NCBI GenBank assembly: GCA_015057305.1
Contig: SVES01000002.1
Span: 113,295-177,294, forward strand
Source of the DNA: Pseudobutyrivibrio ruminis
GTDB lineage: Bacteria > Bacillota > Clostridia > Lachnospirales > Lachnospiraceae
Reading direction: 5' to 3'
DNA length: 64,000 bases
This document shows positions 55,546 through 63,731 of the stretch, in pieces. How positions within the stretch are numbered: the stretch's first letter is position 1; each line of letters begins with the position of its first letter. A program made the position numbers and the translations under genes. Below the pieces are notes generated by a model that was not told the DNA's origin, ran no database searches, and worked only from the letters and a program-made list of their open reading frames with translations.

Positions 55546-56509
55546 ATTATTATCATTATTTTTAATCACATGCGTCACAATTTCATTTGTTGGCTGTAAA
55601 TCATCAGCAGATTCCGTTACAAGCTACAATGTATATGATTCTTCCTTTGTATACGGCATCACCCATAATGGTTCCAATTCTGATGTGGGACTGTTTGCCA
55701 CTGATTTGTGTGTTATTAATTCTGATGATTTAGGGACATCAGCTATTGATTCTCAGGTTGCTGGAGCCGGTGGAGCATTTAACACCACCGAAAAAAATGT
55801 TGTATATGCCCAAAACATTCACGGGCAGATGTATCCAGCCTCCACCACAAAGATTCTTACAGCTTATATAGCATGCACCTATGGTAATTTAGATGATTAT
55901 TATACAATCAGTGCTAATGCTGTTGATCAGGCTAGCGATTCATCTGTTATTGATTTGAAAGAAGGCGATGTAATTAGCTTAAGAGACTTACTATATGGTC
56001 TAATGCTTCGCTCTGGAAATGATGCAGCTGTTGCCATTGCAGAGGGTATTAGTGGGGATGTTGAAACCTTTGCTACATTAATGAATTCTACTGCGAAATC
56101 ACTTGGTGCCACAAATTCAAATTTCGTTACACCAAATGGATTACATGATGAAAATCACTACACAACTGTTTACGATATGTACCTTATTCTCAATGCTGCT
56201 CTAGAAAATGAGGATTTTTATAATATTTTTACAGCTAGTGATTATACTGCTAATTACACTAGCGGAGGAGAATCCAAAACAGTAGAATGGAGTACAACCA
56301 ATCAGTACACCACCGGAAAGGTAACTGTTCCTGCCGGATTCACTATATTAGGTGGTAAAACTGGTACTACAGGTGCCGCAGGCTATTGCCTGGTATTATT
56401 ATCTGAAAACCAGGATGGAGACAGAATCATTTCCATTGTATTTAATGCTGATTGCCGTTCAAATCTATATCTACTTATGAATGAAATACTATCCAATTAT
56501 TGTTTATGA
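55529..56509 (+). CDS. D-alanyl-D-alanine carboxypeptidase (S11 family) lipoprotein
   Basis: A class C low-molecular-mass PBP that trims the terminal D-Ala of peptidoglycan stem peptides. The 326-residue protein has a lipoprotein signal with lipobox FVGC (Cys23), a catalytic Ser105-x-x-Lys108 in PASTTKIL, Ser162-Gly-Asn164 and Lys277-Thr-Gly. The C-terminal domain that follows S11 enzymes such as DacA is absent. The start is GTG within the last codons of mgsA, with GAGGAG 12 nt upstream. It closes the 25-kb block and fits the wall-growth genes before it. Confidence 0.93.
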   Translation: MKCINRLLSLFLITCVTISFVGCKSSADSVTSYNVYDSSFVYGITHNGSNSDVGLFATDLCVINSDDLGTSAIDSQVAGAGGAFNTTEKNVVYAQNIHGQMYPASTTKILTAYIACTYGNLDDYYTISANAVDQASDSSVIDLKEGDVISLRDLLYGLMLRSGNDAAVAIAEGISGDVETFATLMNSTAKSLGATNSNFVTPNGLHDENHYTTVYDMYLILNAALENEDFYNIFTASDYTANYTSGGESKTVEWSTTNQYTTGKVTVPAGFTILGGKTGTTGAAGYCLVLLSENQDGDRIISIVFNADCRSNLYLLMNEILSNYCL

Positions 56510-56514
56510 AATAA

Positions 56515-56542
56515 TTGTCAAAATTGTTTAGGTTTTTATAGT
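56515..56542 (+). promoter_or_regulatory. Candidate promoter of the small P-loop gene
   Basis: TTGTCA (56515-56520) and TATAGT (56537-56542) are 16 bp apart, 48 bp before the ATG at 56591. No terminator is evident after the carboxypeptidase gene. Confidence 0.4.
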
Positions 56543-56590
56543 GTTATGCTATGATAAATATAAATAAAACTTTAAGGGAGGTATTTTGAC

Positions 56591-57013
56591 ATGGTGGAGA
56601 TAATTTCAGGCGAAAAGGGAAAAGGCAAGACAAAATATCTATTAGACAAGGTCAATGAAGATGTTAAAAAAATTGACGGTGCCATTGTCTATATAGATAA
56701 AAACACAAAACACATGTATGAACTTGATTCAAAGATTCGTTTGATTAATATGGGGGATTATCCAATCGAATCTGCAGATGAATTCCTTGGTTTTTTAAGT
56801 GGAGTATTATCACAGAATGCTGATATTCAAGAAGTATTTCTAGATAGCTTCCTTACAATATCTTTTATTAATGATAATGATAAATTATCCAAAGCCTTAG
56901 ATAAGCTTGATAAGATTTGCAGCATGTTTGATGTGAAGTTTGTTTTATCAATTAGTAAGAATGAAAAAGAATTACCTGATGATGCTAAAGGTAAAATAAT
57001 TATTTCTTTATAG
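56591..57013 (+). CDS. Small P-loop protein of unknown function
   Basis: A 140-residue cytoplasmic protein with an N-terminal Walker A loop, SGEKGKGKTK (Gly7 to Lys13-Thr14), and a hydrophobic strand near residues 82-90 (EVFLDSFLTISF) that could serve as Walker B with its Asp. A final strand KFVLSISKN is also seen. It resembles the short proteins sometimes labelled PilT-like in Lachnospiraceae, but no type IV pilus gene is near and it is too short for PilT. It has its own candidate promoter and precedes a HlyD-like gene by 44 bp. The function is unknown. Confidence 0.75.
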   Translation: MVEIISGEKGKGKTKYLLDKVNEDVKKIDGAIVYIDKNTKHMYELDSKIRLINMGDYPIESADEFLGFLSGVLSQNADIQEVFLDSFLTISFINDNDKLSKALDKLDKICSMFDVKFVLSISKNEKELPDDAKGKIIISL

Positions 57014-57017
57014 AGTG

Positions 57018-57045
57018 TTTGGGGCACGTATATCGTGCCCTATAA
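57018..57045 (+). promoter_or_regulatory. Dyad GGGCACG/CGTGCCC inside a candidate promoter spacer
   Basis: GGGCACG (57021-57027) and CGTGCCC (57033-57039) flank TATAT. A TATAAT begins directly after (57040-57045), and a weak TTGGGG (57018-57023) lies 16 bp before it. With no T-run, this looks more like an operator in a promoter spacer than a terminator. The HlyD-like ATG is only 13 bp from the -10 box. Confidence 0.35.
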
Positions 57046-57057
57046 TTATGTATATTA

Positions 57058-58446
57058 ATGAAAGAAGCTAAAAAAAATAACAAGATAATTAAATATCCAA
57101 AGCAATACCATTTTTCCATCGGTTTTATTATTGTTGGAGTAATGTTTATCTACATGATTTATCATTTATTTACTTATATTACTTCAGACAATATTACTAT
57201 ATACGAGGTATCCCAAGGCTCAATATCCTCAAATTTGGAATATAACGCACTTGCTATAAGGCAGGAGCAGATAGTATATGCAGATAATAGTGGGGATGTT
57301 TTATACCTAGCGGAAAACTTTGGTAAAGTAGGCTCCAAAACTTCTATATATGCGTTAGATACAACTGGAGAAGTACTTTCATCACTAGAAGAATCTACAG
57401 AGAAATCAGAGATTAATTTAGACGCTGATTCTTATTCCAAGCTGCAATCTATAGTTACTAATTATATTTTGGATTACCAACCATCAGAGTTTAACAAAAC
57501 CTATTCCTTCAAAAATGAGCTTCAATCTCAGGTGGAACAGCTTTACACTGTATCTGCAATGGAGGCAATGGAGGAATCAGTCAGTAATGCAATCGCCTCT
57601 GGTTCCTTTAACATATATACCAGTCCTGTTCCTGGGCTTATTGTATATTCTATAGATGGATACGAAGATTTAACTATTGATAATTTTGATTCCAGTTCCT
57701 TTGATATATCAGGCTATTCTTCAGTAAATCTGAAGGCTCAAGAATCAGTTGTTGCTGGACAGGCCGTATATAAGGTTATAACTTCAGATCATTGGAATTT
57801 AATACTAGAGGTAGATAAAACCCTTTATGACTCTTTACAGGAAGAAAGCTATCTAAAAATACAATTCCTGGAGGATGAGGTGGAGACATGGACTAATTTG
57901 GATTTTCTTGAAAAGGCTGGCAAATATTATTTAGTTCTTACCCTAGACGATTCCATGGATAGATATGCTGATTCCCGCTTTGTCCATGTTAAAATAATTA
58001 ATAATAATATATCAGGTTTAAAGATACCTAATTCATCTATTGTTTCAAAGGATTTTTATACCATACCTAAGGGCTATATGGTTCAGGGAAATAACGAGGA
58101 TGATGCTGGCTTTTTACTTCAGTCTGGCACAGATAATCTATTTGTCACACCAACCATATACTATGAAAATGATGACTATTATTATGTAGATAACGAAATA
58201 CTTACTCGTGGAGATAAGCTTGTTAAACCAAACTCTAATGAACTTTACGTTGTTGGTTCTGATATGGGTACCTTAGAAGGTGTCTATAATGTAAATAAAG
58301 GCTATGCCGTTTTCAAACAAATTGAAATACTATATCAAAATGATGATTATTCAATTATAAAAACAGGAACCAATTACGGAATATCTATGTATGATCACAT
58401 TGTTTTACAAGGAAACGAGGTTGAAGAAAACTCAATTATTAATTAG
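57058..58446 (+). CDS. HlyD-like membrane-anchored adaptor protein
   Basis: A 462-residue protein with one N-terminal membrane helix (about 21-42) and an extracellular part rich in beta strands. Paired segments resembling a split lipoyl/barrel-sandwich hairpin (about 60-100 and 195-245) enclose a helical stretch (about 125-190). Such HlyD-type proteins are regularly found beside yggS and sepF in Clostridia, where their role, perhaps envelope or division related, is unknown. No ABC exporter partner is adjacent. No GGAGG site precedes the ATG, so initiation may be weak or nearly leaderless. Confidence 0.75.
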   Translation: MKEAKKNNKIIKYPKQYHFSIGFIIVGVMFIYMIYHLFTYITSDNITIYEVSQGSISSNLEYNALAIRQEQIVYADNSGDVLYLAENFGKVGSKTSIYALDTTGEVLSSLEESTEKSEINLDADSYSKLQSIVTNYILDYQPSEFNKTYSFKNELQSQVEQLYTVSAMEAMEESVSNAIASGSFNIYTSPVPGLIVYSIDGYEDLTIDNFDSSSFDISGYSSVNLKAQESVVAGQAVYKVITSDHWNLILEVDKTLYDSLQEESYLKIQFLEDEVETWTNLDFLEKAGKYYLVLTLDDSMDRYADSRFVHVKIINNNISGLKIPNSSIVSKDFYTIPKGYMVQGNNEDDAGFLLQSGTDNLFVTPTIYYENDDYYYVDNEILTRGDKLVKPNSNELYVVGSDMGTLEGVYNVNKGYAVFKQIEILYQNDDYSIIKTGTNYGISMYDHIVLQGNEVEENSIIN

Positions 58447-58460
58447 TTAAGGAGAGCAAA

Positions 58461-59165
58461 ATGAGAGCAGACGATTTAAGGAATAATTTGTCAGAGGTTG
58501 AACGAAGAGTAACTGAGGCCTGCAAAAGAGCAGGGCGTGATAGAAGTGAAGTAACACTAATTGCGGTCAGCAAAACCAAGCCAGTAGAGGATTTGCAGAC
58601 TATATATGATACTGGTGTACGAGACTTTGGTGAGAACAAGGTGCAGGAATTAACTGGTAAGATTCCAGAAATGCCAGCTGATATTGATTGGCATTTAATT
58701 GGTCATTTACAACGAAATAAGGTTAAATACATAGTAGATAAGGTAAAGCTTATTCATTCAGTTGATTCCTACCGCCTTGCTGAAGAAATTAATATTCAGG
58801 CAAAAAAACATGGTGTAATTGTCCCAATTTTAATAGAAGTAAACGCAGCTAACGAAGCTACTAAATTTGGAGTGAAATTAGAAGAAGCTAAACAGTTATG
58901 CGAAGAAATATCACACCTAGATGGGATTCACATTGAAGGCTTAATGACAATAGCACCAAATGTTGTGGTTTCCGAAGAAAATAGACAGATTTTTCACAAA
59001 ATAAAGGATTTATCTGTTGACATTGCTAATGAAAACATTGATAATGTAGATATGAATATACTATCTATGGGTATGACTAATGATTTTGAAGTTGCCATAG
59101 AAGAAGGGGCTACTCATGTTAGAGTGGGTACCGCAATTTTTGGTGAGAGAAACTATAATATATAG
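58461..59165 (+). CDS. PLP homeostasis protein (YggS/PROSC family)
   Basis: A 234-residue single-domain TIM-barrel protein that binds pyridoxal 5'-phosphate without known catalysis and buffers PLP and amino-acid pools. The PLP lysine is Lys38 in VSKTKP. Further marks are FGENKVQEL, DWHLIGHLQRNKV, the phosphate-binding LSMGMTNDFEVAIEEGATHVRVG and IFGERNY. It begins 15 bp after the HlyD-like gene, and sepF follows after 17 bp, the yggS-sepF order conserved in Gram-positive bacteria. Confidence 0.95.
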   Translation: MRADDLRNNLSEVERRVTEACKRAGRDRSEVTLIAVSKTKPVEDLQTIYDTGVRDFGENKVQELTGKIPEMPADIDWHLIGHLQRNKVKYIVDKVKLIHSVDSYRLAEEINIQAKKHGVIVPILIEVNAANEATKFGVKLEEAKQLCEEISHLDGIHIEGLMTIAPNVVVSEENRQIFHKIKDLSVDIANENIDNVDMNILSMGMTNDFEVAIEEGATHVRVGTAIFGERNYNI

Positions 59166-59182
59166 TAAAAGAGGAGTTTGGT

Positions 59183-59698
59183 ATGTTTGAAAGAATGCTT
59201 GATGCAATGCATCTTAGTGACGACTATGATGATTATGAAGATGATGATTTATATGAAGAAGAAGACGAAAAATCATCTTTCTTCGGAAAATTTGGAAAAG
59301 CGTCTGATGAAGATAAGCGCCCAGTTTTAAACAAGCCTTCAGAAAAAGAATCCAGAGCTGCTAGACCAGCTCCAAAAATTACACCTATGAGAAATAAAGG
59401 GAAAGGAACTGTTATGGAGGTTTGCGTTATTAAGCCATCTTCTTTTGAGGATGCAAGAGAAATATCAGAAACACTTTTAGCTGATCGTACTGTTTTATTA
59501 AACATGAAGGGCTTAGATTTAGGTATTGCTCAACGTATAATTGATTTTACTTGTGGCACATGCTACGCAATTGATGGAAACTTACAAAGAATAGAAGATT
59601 ATATCTTCATAATAACACCTGCAGGAGTTGAACTTTCTGGTGATTTGGCAGGAATTGTTGATGCCTTCGATTTCACAGGAATTCAGACAGGCTTTTAA
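59183..59698 (+). CDS. sepF: Cell division protein SepF
   Basis: SepF bundles FtsZ filaments and anchors them to the membrane. The 171-residue protein has an N-terminal amphipathic helix (FERMLDAMHL), a long acidic, disordered linker (about 12-70) and the C-terminal SepF domain (about 78-165, FEDAREISETLLADRTVLLNM, then AQRIIDFTCGTCYAIDG). A Cys pair occurs in the GTCYAI loop region. It is the last gene before a strong terminator. Confidence 0.96.
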   Translation: MFERMLDAMHLSDDYDDYEDDDLYEEEDEKSSFFGKFGKASDEDKRPVLNKPSEKESRAARPAPKITPMRNKGKGTVMEVCVIKPSSFEDAREISETLLADRTVLLNMKGLDLGIAQRIIDFTCGTCYAIDGNLQRIEDYIFIITPAGVELSGDLAGIVDAFDFTGIQTGF

Positions 59699-59703
59699 AT
59701 TAG

Positions 59704-59730
59704 AGCACCAGACAATGTCTGGTGCTTTTT
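59704..59730 (+). terminator. Intrinsic terminator after sepF
   Basis: AGCACCAGA (59704-59712) pairs perfectly with TCTGGTGCT (59718-59726) around a 5-nt loop, followed by Ts to 59730. Confidence 0.9.
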
Positions 59731-59778
59731 ATAAATAATTTTTATAGAGACATCGTGACCTTTGCATTGGAGAATAAC

Positions 59779-60873
59779 ATGAAAGACTTAATTATTAATT
59801 ATGAAAACGAGCCTTGCTATGAAATTTGTTTTAGACCAGATTTTAAGGATTTATATACAGTCTTTGAAAAAAAGGTTAATCATTCATATGATAAAATTTG
59901 CATAGTGACAGATTCAAATGTAGCTAAACTATATTTAGATGATGTTAAATCCATATTTAACATATCTAATGAAGTTTATTCCTTTGTATTTGATTCTGGA
60001 GAAGAATCTAAAAATTTAAATACCGTTAGTTTATTATATGAGCATTTAATAATTAATAAATTCACTAGAAATTCACTACTTATAGCCTTAGGCGGAGGAG
60101 TTGTAGGTGATTTGACTGGATTTGCCGCTGCCACCTTTCTTAGAGGAATAGATTTTATTCAGATTCCAACAACTCTTTTATCTCAGGTAGATAGTTCAGT
60201 TGGCGGTAAGACTGGTGTTGATTTTAATCAATATAAGAACATGGTAGGCGCATTTTATATGCCTAAGCTTGTTTATATGAATATAGGCACTCTTGCTTCC
60301 CTGGATGATAATAATTTTGCATGTGGCATGGGAGAAGTAATAAAGAGCGCATTAATAGCTGATAATGATTTCTTTTTATGGTTAAAGGAAAATCACGAAA
60401 GTATTATAAATAAAAGCTTTGATTCACTTGAATACATGGTAAATAAATGCTGCCAAATTAAAGGCCACATAGTTGAAATAGACCCTAAGGAAAAAGGAAT
60501 TAGAGCTTATCTTAACTTTGGTCATACTATTGGTCACGCAATTGAAAAGCTTTCTAATTTTTCTTTAGGTCATGGGCAATGTGTGGGACTTGGAATGATT
60601 TCCGCTGCCTACTTGTCTAATAAATTGGGCTATTTATCAGCGGCTGAAGTAAATGATATAATTATGATGCTTCAAAGCTATAGTATACCAACAACAATTG
60701 CTGGATTGAATTCTCATGATATATTGGCTGCTACTAAATCAGATAAAAAAATGAATGGTTCAAAAATTAAATTTACAATTATTAAATCCTTGGGCGAAGC
60801 TAATTCTTATTTAGACTTTACTGATGATGATTTAATATGGTCAATTGAAAAGGTGTTGAATGATGTTAATTAA
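59779..60873 (+). CDS. aroB: 3-dehydroquinate synthase
   Basis: AroB converts DAHP to 3-dehydroquinate, the second step of the shikimate pathway, using NAD+ and a metal. The 364-residue protein has the NAD-binding GGGVVGDLTGFAAATFLRG, PTTLLSQVDSSVGGKTGVD, the metal ligands in GMGEVIKSALI, LNFGHTIGHAIE and GHGQCVGLGM. The frame is open back to 59722 inside the sepF terminator. The ATG at 59779 with GGAG 6 nt upstream is the likely start. No other aro gene is adjacent. It overlaps lspA by 14 nt. Confidence 0.95.
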   Translation: MKDLIINYENEPCYEICFRPDFKDLYTVFEKKVNHSYDKICIVTDSNVAKLYLDDVKSIFNISNEVYSFVFDSGEESKNLNTVSLLYEHLIINKFTRNSLLIALGGGVVGDLTGFAAATFLRGIDFIQIPTTLLSQVDSSVGGKTGVDFNQYKNMVGAFYMPKLVYMNIGTLASLDDNNFACGMGEVIKSALIADNDFFLWLKENHESIINKSFDSLEYMVNKCCQIKGHIVEIDPKEKGIRAYLNFGHTIGHAIEKLSNFSLGHGQCVGLGMISAAYLSNKLGYLSAAEVNDIIMMLQSYSIPTTIAGLNSHDILAATKSDKKMNGSKIKFTIIKSLGEANSYLDFTDDDLIWSIEKVLNDVN

Positions 60874-61393
60874 GTTAAACAAGGTTGCTTCTGTATTATT
60901 TAGTCTAGGATTAATATTTTTCCTGATACTTTTAGATCAATGGACTAAGAGTATTGCAGTATCTAAATTAATGAACTCTTCAGATTATATTATTATCCCA
61001 GGGGTTTTACAGCTTCATTACCTAGAAAATACAGGTGCTGCATTTTCCCTACTAGAGGGTAAACAAATACTATTTGCTATTATTACTCCAATTTTGGTTG
61101 TACTGTTATTCTATATTTTGCTTAAAATGCCTAGATTTAAGAAATACTTATATCTAGATTATATAATCATATTTTTAATTGCAGGAGCTATTGGTAATTA
61201 TATAGATAGAATATTAAACAATTATGTTGTTGATTTTATTTATTTTTCGCTAATTAATTTTCCTGTTTTTAATATTGCAGATTGCTATGTAACTGTTTCT
61301 GTAATATTTCTTTTTATTCTTATATTATTTTACTATAAGGATGATGATTTAGAAGAAATAAAACAGCATCTAAGGATAAGAAAAAATGGATGA
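60860..61393 (+). CDS. lspA: Lipoprotein signal peptidase (signal peptidase II)
   Basis: LspA cleaves the signal peptide of diacylglyceryl-modified prolipoproteins, such as the DUF3048 and carboxypeptidase lipoproteins in this window. The 177-residue protein has four membrane helices, the LENTGAAFS motif, GAIGNYIDR, and the two catalytic aspartates Asp125 (VVDFIYF) and Asp141 (NIADCYV). Two ATGs stand in tandem at 60860 and 60863. The start lies inside aroB, and the end overlaps the pseudouridine synthase gene by 8 nt. Confidence 0.95.
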   Translation: MMLIKLNKVASVLFSLGLIFFLILLDQWTKSIAVSKLMNSSDYIIIPGVLQLHYLENTGAAFSLLEGKQILFAIITPILVVLLFYILLKMPRFKKYLYLDYIIIFLIAGAIGNYIDRILNNYVVDFIYFSLINFPVFNIADCYVTVSVIFLFILILFYYKDDDLEEIKQHLRIRKNG

Positions 61394-62303
61394 ATTTAAT
61401 CTTAATATAGATGATATAAATGATGAAGGCATTAGAATAGATAAATACTTAGCCAGTGCATTGCCTGAAAGATCTCGTAATTATTACCAGAAAGCTATAG
61501 ATAATGGCTATGTATTAGTCAATGGACGACAAGTCAAATCAAAATATCAAACTAAAATTGGTGATGAGATTTTAGTTAGTATTGAGCCAGTAAAAGAAAT
61601 TGATATAAAGCCTGAAGATATACCTATAGAGATTCTTTATGAAGATGAAGATGTAATAGTTGTAAATAAACCTAAGGGAATGGTTGTACATCCGGCACCA
61701 GGACATTATAGTGGTACGCTAGTAAATGCTTTAATGTTTCACTGTAAGGATAGTCTTTCAGGAATAAACGGAGAAATCAGGCCCGGTATCGTTCATCGGA
61801 TAGATATGAATACTACAGGCTCTTTATTAGTTTGTAAAAATGACAACGCTCATAATTCTATTGCAGCACAAATAAAAGTTCATTCTGTAAATAGAATATA
61901 CAAAGGTCTTGTTGTAGGTAATTTTAAAGAAATTGAAGGCACTATAGACGCCCCTATTGGAAGAAATCCTAAGGATCGAAAGAAAATGGCAGTAGTGACT
62001 GATGGAAGAGAAGCAGTTACCCATTTTAAGATACTAGAACAATATAAAGGTATAAGCTTTGTAGAGTTCAAACTTGAAACTGGACGCACACATCAGATTA
62101 GAGTCCATATGTCACATATCGGTCATCCTTTATTAGGGGATGATGTCTATGGAAAACCAATTAAAAATCTTGTTGGTCAAACATTACATGCTGAAACTAT
62201 CGGATTTATTCAGCCTACTTCAAAAGAATATGTGGAGGTGAAAGCGCCACTTCCTGATTATTTTGAAAAACTGTTAGAAAAATATCGAAAGGAAATTAAA
62301 TAA
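61386..62303 (+). CDS. RluA/RluD family 23S rRNA pseudouridine synthase
   Basis: A 305-residue pseudouridine synthase with an N-terminal S4 RNA-binding domain (about 15-75, RIDKYLASALPERSRNYYQKAI) and the RluA catalytic domain (about 88-300). The catalytic Asp140 lies in HRIDMNTTG, where most relatives have HRLDxxTSG. KPKGMVVHP and ETGRTHQIRVHMSHIGHPLLGD are also present. The domain order and its place after lspA match RluD-type enzymes that modify 23S rRNA helix 69, but the exact target is inferred. The next gene starts 1 bp after its stop. Confidence 0.94.
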   Translation: MDEFNLNIDDINDEGIRIDKYLASALPERSRNYYQKAIDNGYVLVNGRQVKSKYQTKIGDEILVSIEPVKEIDIKPEDIPIEILYEDEDVIVVNKPKGMVVHPAPGHYSGTLVNALMFHCKDSLSGINGEIRPGIVHRIDMNTTGSLLVCKNDNAHNSIAAQIKVHSVNRIYKGLVVGNFKEIEGTIDAPIGRNPKDRKKMAVVTDGREAVTHFKILEQYKGISFVEFKLETGRTHQIRVHMSHIGHPLLGDDVYGKPIKNLVGQTLHAETIGFIQPTSKEYVEVKAPLPDYFEKLLEKYRKEIK

Positions 62304-62304
62304 C

Positions 62305-62556
62305 ATGCAACAATATGAATATATTCCAAAAGGGGTTTGCGCCCGTAAAATTAACTTTGATATAGAAGACGGAAAGCTTTATAACGTAAAATTTCAAGGT
62401 GGCTGTGCTGGAAATACTGCTGCCATAAGTAAGCTATTAGAGGGTGCTGATGCAGCCCATACTGTAGATATCCTAAAAGGAAATCTATGTGGAATTAAAG
62501 GAACTAGTTGTGCAGATCAGCTCGCATTAGGCATTGAAAAAGCTCTAAATCAATAG
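62305..62556 (+). CDS. TSCPD domain protein (TIGR03905 family)
   Basis: An 83-residue stand-alone TSCPD domain, a cysteine-rich module otherwise found at the C-terminus of B12-dependent ribonucleotide reductases. Conserved points are KGVCARKINFDIEDGK, FQGGCAGNTAAISKL, a second Cys region NLCGIKGTSC and the naming motif, which reads TSCADQL here with Ala for Pro. Four cysteines could bind metal. No function is established for these short forms. Its stop codon abuts the stop of the oppositely oriented recombinase gene with no spacer. Confidence 0.88.
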   Translation: MQQYEYIPKGVCARKINFDIEDGKLYNVKFQGGCAGNTAAISKLLEGADAAHTVDILKGNLCGIKGTSCADQLALGIEKALNQ

Positions 62557-63621
62557 TTAGGTATCCTTCTTTCGAAAATCTACAGCATTTCTTGCTTGAC
62601 GCTTATGTTCATCCTCAATAGCTGCGTAATAATCGATAGTTGTATTGATATTTTCATGCCCCAAAACATCTGCAACTAATCGGATATCACCTGTTTCACG
62701 ATAAAGTGCAGTGCCGTATGTACTACGCAGCTTGTGAGGTGTTATTTTCTTATTTGGAACAACTAGTTTAGCGTATTTCTTAACTAAATTTTCAATTGCA
62801 TCAACGCTAATACGCTTGCCTTGAAGCGAGTAGAAGAGGGCGTTCTCATGACCGTCTACAGGATTAATATACTCCCGTTCGCCATTAATATAATCCTTTA
62901 ATGTGTCGGCTACCTCCTGATTGAAGTAAATTACATCCTGCCCTCCGCCTTTTCTAACAATTGTTAAAGAATTAACATGAAAATCTACATCATTTAAATC
63001 AAGACCATTACATTCACTAACACGTATTCCAGTATTTAGCATAAGTGTAAGTATTGCTAAATCTCGACCACGAGTTTTTTGATTATAAATTCTTTGACGT
63101 TCAGATGTAAAGGCAGTTCCTTGATCAATGGCATCAAGAATTGCCTGAACCTCATAATTGTTCATACGAATAATATTTTTATCCTTTTTAAGCTTTGGCA
63201 ATTCAACCATTGCTGTAGGATCATCATCTATATTATGTCTAACGTGATGATACTTGAACATGCCGCGCAACGGAGACATTTTACGAGCAATTGCTTTTTT
63301 ATCATTTTCATGTTGCTCACCATCAACGTTTAGTTCCAAATAACGCTGATACTCAACAATATCTTCAGATTTAATTTTGTTTAAGACGTCATAATCGATT
63401 TTTTTTAAGTCGCTACCATCAATTGTAGGGTTAGAAGCTCCTAAAAATCGAAAGAAGGTTAATAAATCATAGCTATACGAAATCAATGTGCTTGGCTGAG
63501 TTGTATGTTCCTTAGAATAGATATAATCAGCCGCACACTTAGGCAATTGCGAGATTAATTCCCTTAATTTTAATTTTTGATTTTTTGTTTTGTCCTTATA
63601 GAACTGTGAATCCTTACCCAA
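62557..63621 (-). CDS. Tyrosine recombinase, XerS-like (single-recombinase Xer type)
   Basis: A 354-residue site-specific recombinase. It has an N-terminal SAM-like core-binding domain (about 35-135) preceded by a helical extension. The catalytic domain has Arg200 (NTGIRVSE), Lys224 (VRKGGGQD), His296-x-x-Arg299 (TPHKLRS), His322 (LGHENI) and the nucleophile Tyr331. Length and the helical N-terminal extension resemble streptococcal XerS (about 356 residues) more than XerC/XerD (about 300). The start is TTG with GGAGG 9 nt upstream. It is the only - strand gene and has no phage or transposon genes beside it. The palindromic site at 63695-63730 lies 73 bp upstream, and a promoter is predicted at 63732-63760. 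Confidence 0.9.
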   Translation of the reverse strand: MGKDSQFYKDKTKNQKLKLRELISQLPKCAADYIYSKEHTTQPSTLISYSYDLLTFFRFLGASNPTIDGSDLKKIDYDVLNKIKSEDIVEYQRYLELNVDGEQHENDKKAIARKMSPLRGMFKYHHVRHNIDDDPTAMVELPKLKKDKNIIRMNNYEVQAILDAIDQGTAFTSERQRIYNQKTRGRDLAILTLMLNTGIRVSECNGLDLNDVDFHVNSLTIVRKGGGQDVIYFNQEVADTLKDYINGEREYINPVDGHENALFYSLQGKRISVDAIENLVKKYAKLVVPNKKITPHKLRSTYGTALYRETGDIRLVADVLGHENINTTIDYYAAIEDEHKRQARNAVDFRKKDT

Positions 63622-63694
63622 ATTGCAAAACCTCCGAAATTTTTGAAAAAATAGGTGAGCGCTAGAAAGCCCTTTTTTAGGCGTTTTTATACAC

Positions 63695-63730
63695 TATCTA
63701 TCGGATAAACAGATATTTATCCGATAGATA
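63695..63730. other. Perfect 15-bp inverted repeat with 6-bp spacer: candidate recombinase core (dif-like) site
   Basis: The left arm TATCTATCGGATAAA (63695-63709) and right arm TTTATCCGATAGATA (63716-63730) are exact reverse complements around the asymmetric spacer CAGATA (63710-63715). Tyrosine-recombinase core sites have two inverted arms of 11-13 bp or more and a 6-8 bp asymmetric spacer. The site lies directly upstream of the recombinase gene and covers its predicted transcription start. An operator or RNA hairpin is the alternative reading. Confidence 0.55.
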
Positions 63731-63731
63731 T

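Noticed and set aside
62557..63621. Prophage or integrative element integrase
   Set aside because: No phage, conjugation or excisionase genes, no tRNA-borne attachment site, and conserved housekeeping genes directly beside it. A Xer-type role fits better, although the region beyond the edge is unseen.
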